A stretch of DNA of 38,125 bases from contig SHZC01000024.1 in NCBI GenBank assembly GCA_009692505.1, positions 1 to 38,125 of the forward strand. Reading direction: 5' to 3'. Positions 37,740-38,125 of the stretch are shown here, in pieces. The position numbers and the translations under genes are program-made. Below the pieces are notes generated by a model. The model searched no databases, was not told the DNA's origin, and saw nothing but the letters and a program-made list of their open reading frames with translations. The DNA is from Myxococcales bacterium. GTDB lineage: Bacteria > Myxococcota_A > Bradymonadia > UBA7976 > UBA1532. The number at the start of each line of letters is the position of its first letter. Position 1 is the stretch's first letter.

Positions 37740-37768
37740 TTCCTATTGCGTTTCCCCCCAAGGGTCAA
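37740..37768 (-). promoter_or_regulatory. Candidate promoter of the nuoEFJKLMN operon
   Basis: Minus strand TTGACC (37763-37768), 17-base spacer, TAGGAA (37740-37745). The -35 matches five of six bases, the -10 three of six. It is the best pair in the 193-base gap before nuoE, 56 bases from the ATG. Confidence 0.4.
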
Positions 37769-37822
37769 GGAAAAAGCCAGTCACGCCGATGTGCAGAGAA
37801 CTGCGGATTCGATGCCGGTTCG

Positions 37823-37837
37823 GCCAGGTGATCTGGC
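37823..37837. repeat. Small inverted repeat ahead of the PilZ gene
   Basis: GCCAG-GTGAT-CTGGC forms a five-pair palindrome about 40 bases before the PilZ start; ATCTGG recurs at 37832 and 37845. It could be an operator, but a chance match of this size is quite possible. Confidence 0.25.
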
Positions 37838-37877
37838 GTAAGAGATCTGGAGAGGATTTCGGGCCAGGAGGTCCATA

Positions 37878-38125
37878 ATGAGCGCAGGCGGTCGCGAGCG
37901 AAGGATTTTTCCCCGGACGGGCGTTTACCTTCGCATCACCTACGAGTCGGGGGGCGAGCTGAAGTCCGACTTCTCAGAGAACATCTCTCGGGGTGGGCTC
38001 TTCATCGCCACCGAGGAGCGGTTCGTGCTCGGGCAGCGAGTCAGCGTGGAGCTCTCCGTCGCCGGGAGCGCGGCCAAGATTCCCGTCGGGGCCACCGTGC
38101 GCTGGATAGGCTCTCAATCGCCGGG
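37878..38125 (+). CDS. PilZ-domain protein, N-terminal part (runs off the window)
   Basis: At least 82 residues, open at the right edge. It begins MSAGGRERRIFPRTGVYLRI; the RR...R motif and the later ENISRGGLFIATEERFVLGQ are the c-di-GMP-binding pattern of PilZ domains (RxxxR, then D/NxSxxG). The form resembles the PilZ-like domain that is multiplied in Myxococcus and relatives. AGGAGG lies six bases before the ATG. It is divergent from the nuo operon. A second domain may follow outside the window. Confidence 0.88.
   Translation, partial: MSAGGRERRIFPRTGVYLRITYESGGELKSDFSENISRGGLFIATEERFVLGQRVSVELSVAGSAAKIPVGATVRWIGSQSP

Overview
The window is one stretch of high-GC chromosomal DNA. It most resembles a Myxococcota or other former deltaproteobacterial genome. 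The reasons are: a PilZ-domain protein of the kind abundant in myxobacteria; a zinc-ribbon/Ser-Thr kinase/transmembrane protein; a response regulator fused to a Cro/CI-type HTH; the run tRNA-Gln, prs, rplY, pth, rpsF, rpsR, rplI, dnaB; and many GTG, TTG and 4-base-overlap starts. This placement is inference from gene content, not a database match. Coding density is very high; only positions 149-574 form a long stretch without a convincing gene. No insertion sequence, CRISPR array, integrase or phage gene was seen.

Layout. 1-148 is the tail of a siderophore/cobalamin-type ABC ATPase. 575-4151 is a three-gene molybdenum hydroxylase (Mo subunit, 2Fe-2S subunit, FAD subunit) on the + strand. 4155-7544 is a minus-strand set: transaldolase, then a FUSC-like membrane protein that seems to start at CTG, then a membrane-anchored sulfatase-superfamily protein. 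7589-7870 is a DUF3006 protein. 7931-11220 holds a Ser/Thr kinase and two response regulators that lie downstream of dnaB.

11244-16388 is a minus-strand housekeeping block, transcribed tRNA-Gln, prs, rplY, pth, rpsF, rpsR, rplI, dnaB. Its oddest member is rpsR: ribosomal protein S18 carries a 69-residue glycine/tyrosine repeat in front of a normal S18 core. A hairpin-rich leader precedes rpsF. 16547-18625 is a DUF2723 membrane glycosyltransferase-like protein with a TPR tail. Two tandem HU genes follow (18591-19209). A convergent pair, UDP-glucuronate epimerase-like and UDP-glucose dehydrogenase (19449-21760), could together make UDP-galacturonate from UDP-glucose.

21841-27027 is a + strand series: aspartokinase, then a tightly coupled CysQ-DUF4159-VWA/amidotransferase-like operon. 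27045-29074 is a minus-strand rhomboid protease followed by cysM. 29062-29622 is a small unknown membrane protein. 29632-37684 is a respiratory complex I operon in the order nuoE-F-J-K-L-M-N, lacking nuoG, nuoH and nuoI (and nuoA-D) at this site. The window ends inside a PilZ-domain gene (37878 onward).

Most of the window is ordinary core metabolism, translation and respiration. The points most worth following up are the low-complexity S18 extension, the candidate S6:S18 leader, the CTG start coupled to the transaldolase stop, the split complex I operon with a histidine-rich NuoL loop, and the CysQ-DUF4159-VWA operon.
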